6,294 bases of DNA. Origin: Solirubrobacterales bacterium. Lineage in GTDB: Bacteria > Actinomycetota > Thermoleophilia > Solirubrobacterales > Solirubrobacteraceae. The stretch lies in the NCBI GenBank assembly GCA_027314825.1, contig DAHVAB010000156.1:1-6294 (forward strand), written 5' to 3'. Positions 4,663 through 6,294 of this stretch are shown piece after piece. The position numbers and the translations under genes were made by a program. The notes beneath the pieces are model-generated. The model searched no databases. It had not been told where the DNA came from and saw nothing but the letters and a program-made list of their open reading frames with translations. The stretch's first letter is position 1; each line of letters begins with the position of its first letter.

Positions 4663-5986
4663 ACCTCTCCCTCCTCACGCCAGGACGGTGATACGGCGAG
4701 CCATGGTTGTCGATGCGCGCGCGGCGAGCGCTCGCGTTACGCGCTAGATGGGACCGACGCGAATGGCCGTCGTGTCGCCAGCGCACGTGCCCGCGGCGGG
4801 GGATGTCGCAGGCGGCAGTCCCTTGGCGTGCGCCGCGCTTGCGCGGCACCGCTCTCGGGGCAACGGCAGCAGTACTGACTCCGGTCGGGTTCACGCTGCC
4901 GAGCGCGTTGGCACCCTGCTCCGTAAACCATAGGCTACCTTCTGGGCCGACTGTGATAGCCGCTGGCAAGATGGGTACGCTGGGAGCAAGACCTGTACGT
5001 GGGATCGGGTACTCGGTCACTTCGCCGGACTGAGTAACGCGACCGATCGAGTCGTCGCCAGGGTCTGTGAACCATATCGCACCTTCGTGCCCTGCGACGA
5101 TGTTTCGCGGCATTGGAGAGCCGGCAGAGTCAGGAGGCGCATGTTGCGGGTTGGGTATCGCATATTCAGTGACCTGGCCCGTGGGGGCCATCCGGCCAAT
5201 CACGCCCCGGTTCTCCTCGGTGAACCAGATTGAGCCCTGCGGGCCGACAGCTACACTGTACGGCTCAGAGTAGCTCCAGTCGCCGATGGAGTTCCCTGGG
5301 ATAAGGTGCTGTGTGACTTCACCGTTCGGAGTGACCTCCCCGATCGTCCCACGCACTATGTCGGCGTACCAGATCGCCCCGTCGCCGGTGGCCAAAGAGA
5401 CAACGGAGTCCGCACCTGGTTGCGGGAGAACTGCCATCACGCCTGTGGCTGACGTCAAGCGTTCGATCGCGCCGCCCGAGCTGTCATCGATCCACAGCGC
5501 CCCTTCGGGACCAAACACCATCGATGAGGCGGCGGTCAAACGCACATCAGGATAGCGGTATGCCACCCGCATGGTCGGTGGGTTAGCCTGCAGGTTGGCC
5601 TGGAATATGGCCGGGAGCCCCGCGCTTTCGGCGCTGGCGCCTGCGCTTGTGGCCGTGGGCGTGACGCTACTCGCTTCGGATTGCGCGAGCACCCAGGGTT
5701 CCCCGGTCGGGCCTATGGCCATGGCCATAGCTTCATGACCTTCCGGCCCCGGGCTGATCGAGAATGGCGCTGAGTGTACGATGTCGAACGAGATTGCTTT
5801 GCGCGTCTTCTTCACTTCTGCGATGGGGCCGGCGACTAGAATCCCGCTCGAGGAACCCAAGATTGCGGTCGCAGGGTGATCTTCCGCCGGCAGGACGTGC
5901 TGTTCCACCGTCACAGCGTAAGCTGAAACTGCATTCGCAGCCGCGAACCCCAGAAACATGGCGACTAGCGGGATGACCCCACGCAT
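4568..5986 (-). CDS. Secreted Vgb-like beta-propeller protein, C-terminal end apparently out of frame
   Basis: A 472-aa open frame. Residues 1-24 are a signal peptide (MRG, hydrophobic core, cleavage likely after SAYA), so the protein is exported. The rest is a beta-propeller of the virginiamycin B lyase-like fold: blades carry MVFGPEGALWIDD (156-168), SLATGDGAIWYAD (197-209), VAVGPQGSIWFTEENRGVIG (245-264), IVAGHEGAIWFTDPGDDSIG (296-315) and ITVGPEGSLWFTEQGANALG (344-363), each followed by a GEVTEYPIP-type strand. Residues 75-135 hold a weaker blade and an Ala/Ser/Thr-rich insert. I do not see the active-site histidine pattern of true streptogramin lyases, so antibiotic resistance should not be assumed. 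After about residue 376 (position 4861) the frame turns Arg/His-rich and patternless, and it overlaps the IS256-type remnant. The native end was probably lost or shifted; another frame ends at a TAG at 4746-4744 after GTCAGDTTAIRVGPI. Confidence 0.8.
   Translation of the reverse strand: MRGVIPLVAMFLGFAAANAVSAYAVTVEQHVLPAEDHPATAILGSSSGILVAGPIAEVKKTRKAISFDIVHSAPFSISPGPEGHEAMAMAIGPTGEPWVLAQSEASSVTPTATSAGASAESAGLPAIFQANLQANPPTMRVAYRYPDVRLTAASSMVFGPEGALWIDDSSGGAIERLTSATGVMAVLPQPGADSVVSLATGDGAIWYADIVRGTIGEVTPNGEVTQHLIPGNSIGDWSYSEPYSVAVGPQGSIWFTEENRGVIGRMAPTGQVTEYAIPNPQHAPPDSAGSPMPRNIVAGHEGAIWFTDPGDDSIGRVTQSGEVTEYPIPRTGLAPSVPILPAAITVGPEGSLWFTEQGANALGSVNPTGVSTAAVAPRAVPRKRGARQGTAACDIPRRGHVRWRHDGHSRRSHLARNASARRARIDNHGSPYHRPGVRRERCARLARGREHRTEARRALGARRAALTTRPAR
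4633..4663. repeat. 9-bp inverted repeat at the edge of the IS256-type remnant
   Basis: TGTGCTCGC (4633-4641) and GCGAGCACA (4655-4663) are perfect complements around a 13-nt loop. No T-run follows on either strand. The structure lies just where the transposase-like reading begins, so it may be a relic of an element end or a transcript hairpin. Confidence 0.5.
4663..4861 (-). other. Degenerate spacer between the propeller domain and the IS256-type remnant
   Basis: About 200 nt with no convincing gene on either strand. On the minus strand one frame is the read-through tail of the propeller gene. A second gives a plausible protein end, TCAGDTTAIRVGPI, before a TAG at 4746-4744. Further down there is a nine-codon reading, MARRITVLA, before a stop. 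The stretch looks like decayed coding DNA and insertion debris. Confidence 0.4.
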
Positions 5987-5995
5987 GCGAACACG

Positions 5996-6024
5996 ATGAT
6001 AGCGGCTAACCCACGCGACGTCGC
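5996..6024 (-). promoter_or_regulatory. Weak promoter candidate of the propeller gene
   Basis: On the minus strand TATCAT (6001-5996) matches TATAAT at five of six bases and lies 9 nt before the ATG at 5986. At 17 nt spacing the upstream hexamer is GCGACG (6024-6019), sharing only the central GAC of TTGACA. No ribosome site precedes the ATG, so a leaderless transcript is plausible. Confidence 0.35.
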
Positions 6025-6193
6025 TCCCGAGTATCTATTCAGGATCCCCGCTGGTGTTTCGCGAGGCTGCTCAGACCGACTCGGCTTGGCTCTTCTTGTC
6101 TGGGGCGATTGTCCCCTCGTCAGGGCTTCCAGCGCTGGTCGGCGTCTCACGGTCGTGCGGGCGCTCATCTGCTGCGGGCAGGATTCTGGGCGT
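6025..6193. other. Intergenic stretch between divergent genes
   Basis: No gene is supportable here. Open frames on both strands have Arg/Ser-rich or otherwise patternless products without domain motifs. The left end of the insertion element at the right edge probably lies in this stretch, but no terminal repeat can be identified because the other end is not in the window. Confidence 0.4.
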
Positions 6194-6226
6194 TTGCAGG
6201 CAACTTTGCGTGGATGGTGCCTGCAA
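6194..6226. repeat. 9-bp inverted repeat enclosing the transposase start codon
   Basis: TTGCAGGCA (6194-6202) and TGCCTGCAA (6218-6226) are perfect complements with a 15-nt loop. The loop holds the ATG at 6214. In mRNA the hairpin would enclose the start region and could limit translation; at DNA level it could be a binding site near the element's end. Confidence 0.6.
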
Positions 6227-6294
6227 GCGAGCATGCAAGACGGTCGGGCTATGAGAAGCTCGAAGCGCTTGTGGCGGAGCAGGCGGCGCGGATC
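6214..6294 (+). CDS. N-terminus of an IS66-like transposase, runs off the window
   Basis: Twenty-seven codons remain open to the end of the window. The peptide, MVPASEHARRSGYEKLEAL and then VAEQAARI, matches the start of IS66-family (TnpC) transposases, where a short leader and S-Y-E-x-L are followed by LVAxQAxxIAELEARL, a coiled coil ahead of the zinc-binding and DDE domains. Only the leader and the first turns of the coiled coil are seen, so the call depends on downstream sequence. The ATG at 6214 is chosen because the family-like sequence begins there; a GTG at 6217 is equally possible. There is no Shine-Dalgarno, and the start lies in the loop of an inverted repeat. The frame stays open upstream, but that part has no protein-like pattern. 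The gene is divergent from the propeller gene. Confidence 0.55.
   Translation, partial: MVPASEHARRSGYEKLEALVAEQAARI

Noticed and set aside
4568..5986. Streptogramin (virginiamycin B) lyase resistance gene
   Set aside because: Only the propeller repeats are shared; it has a signal peptide and I see no lyase active-site histidine pattern, so the fold does not justify a resistance call.
5965..6254. Short open frames on both strands between the propeller gene and the transposase
   Set aside because: The products are patternless, have no ribosome sites, and overlap better-supported genes.

Overview
The window is high-GC DNA, probably from an actinobacterium. A member of the Thermoleophilia (Solirubrobacterales-like) is my best guess. 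The grounds are strong G/C preference at third codon positions, a TetR regulator with an added C-terminal winged helix, several start codons with no Shine-Dalgarno but a TAnnnT-like box 7-10 nt upstream (leaderless style), and a VapB-type antitoxin of a kind common in such genomes. No rRNA, tRNA or CRISPR array is visible. The taxon is an inference.

Layout: 1-163 is the 3' end of a probable surface or secreted beta-rich protein. 179-1279 is the two-part regulator. 1280-1559 has no gene; it holds 2.3 copies of a 55-bp tandem repeat and a perfect 14-bp palindrome in front of a weak promoter. 1560-3898 is a tight three-gene operon: a 221-aa unknown protein with an FNPxIF motif, a 186-aa unknown protein with a probable small beta-barrel core, and a 366-aa ComEC-like metallo-beta-lactamase (MBL)-fold hydrolase with an intact HxHxDH site. 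3992-4210 is a ribbon-helix-helix antitoxin with no toxin beside it. 4227-4662 (minus) is wreckage: the C-terminal part of a Uma2 nuclease-like protein joined to a broken N-terminal piece of an IS256-type transposase. 4568-5986 (minus) is a secreted Vgb-like beta-propeller protein whose C-terminal end looks out of frame. At 6214-6294 an IS66-like transposase begins and runs off the window.

The most interesting unit is the three-gene operon. Spacing is 1 nt and then 10 nt or an overlap. It sits among mobile-element debris, an orphan antitoxin and a decayed nuclease, and its codon use is by eye less G/C-biased than the regulator upstream. The MBL protein keeps its metal-binding residues, so it is probably an active hydrolase acting on a nucleic acid, nucleotide or other phosphoester. 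The two partners have no function I can name. A transferred accessory module, possibly anti-phage defence, fits the context, but that is an inference from organisation rather than homology to a named system.

From about 3900 to the right end the region is a graveyard and landing zone for mobile DNA, whereas the left 1.3 kb looks like ordinary chromosome. The tandem repeat marks the boundary between the two.
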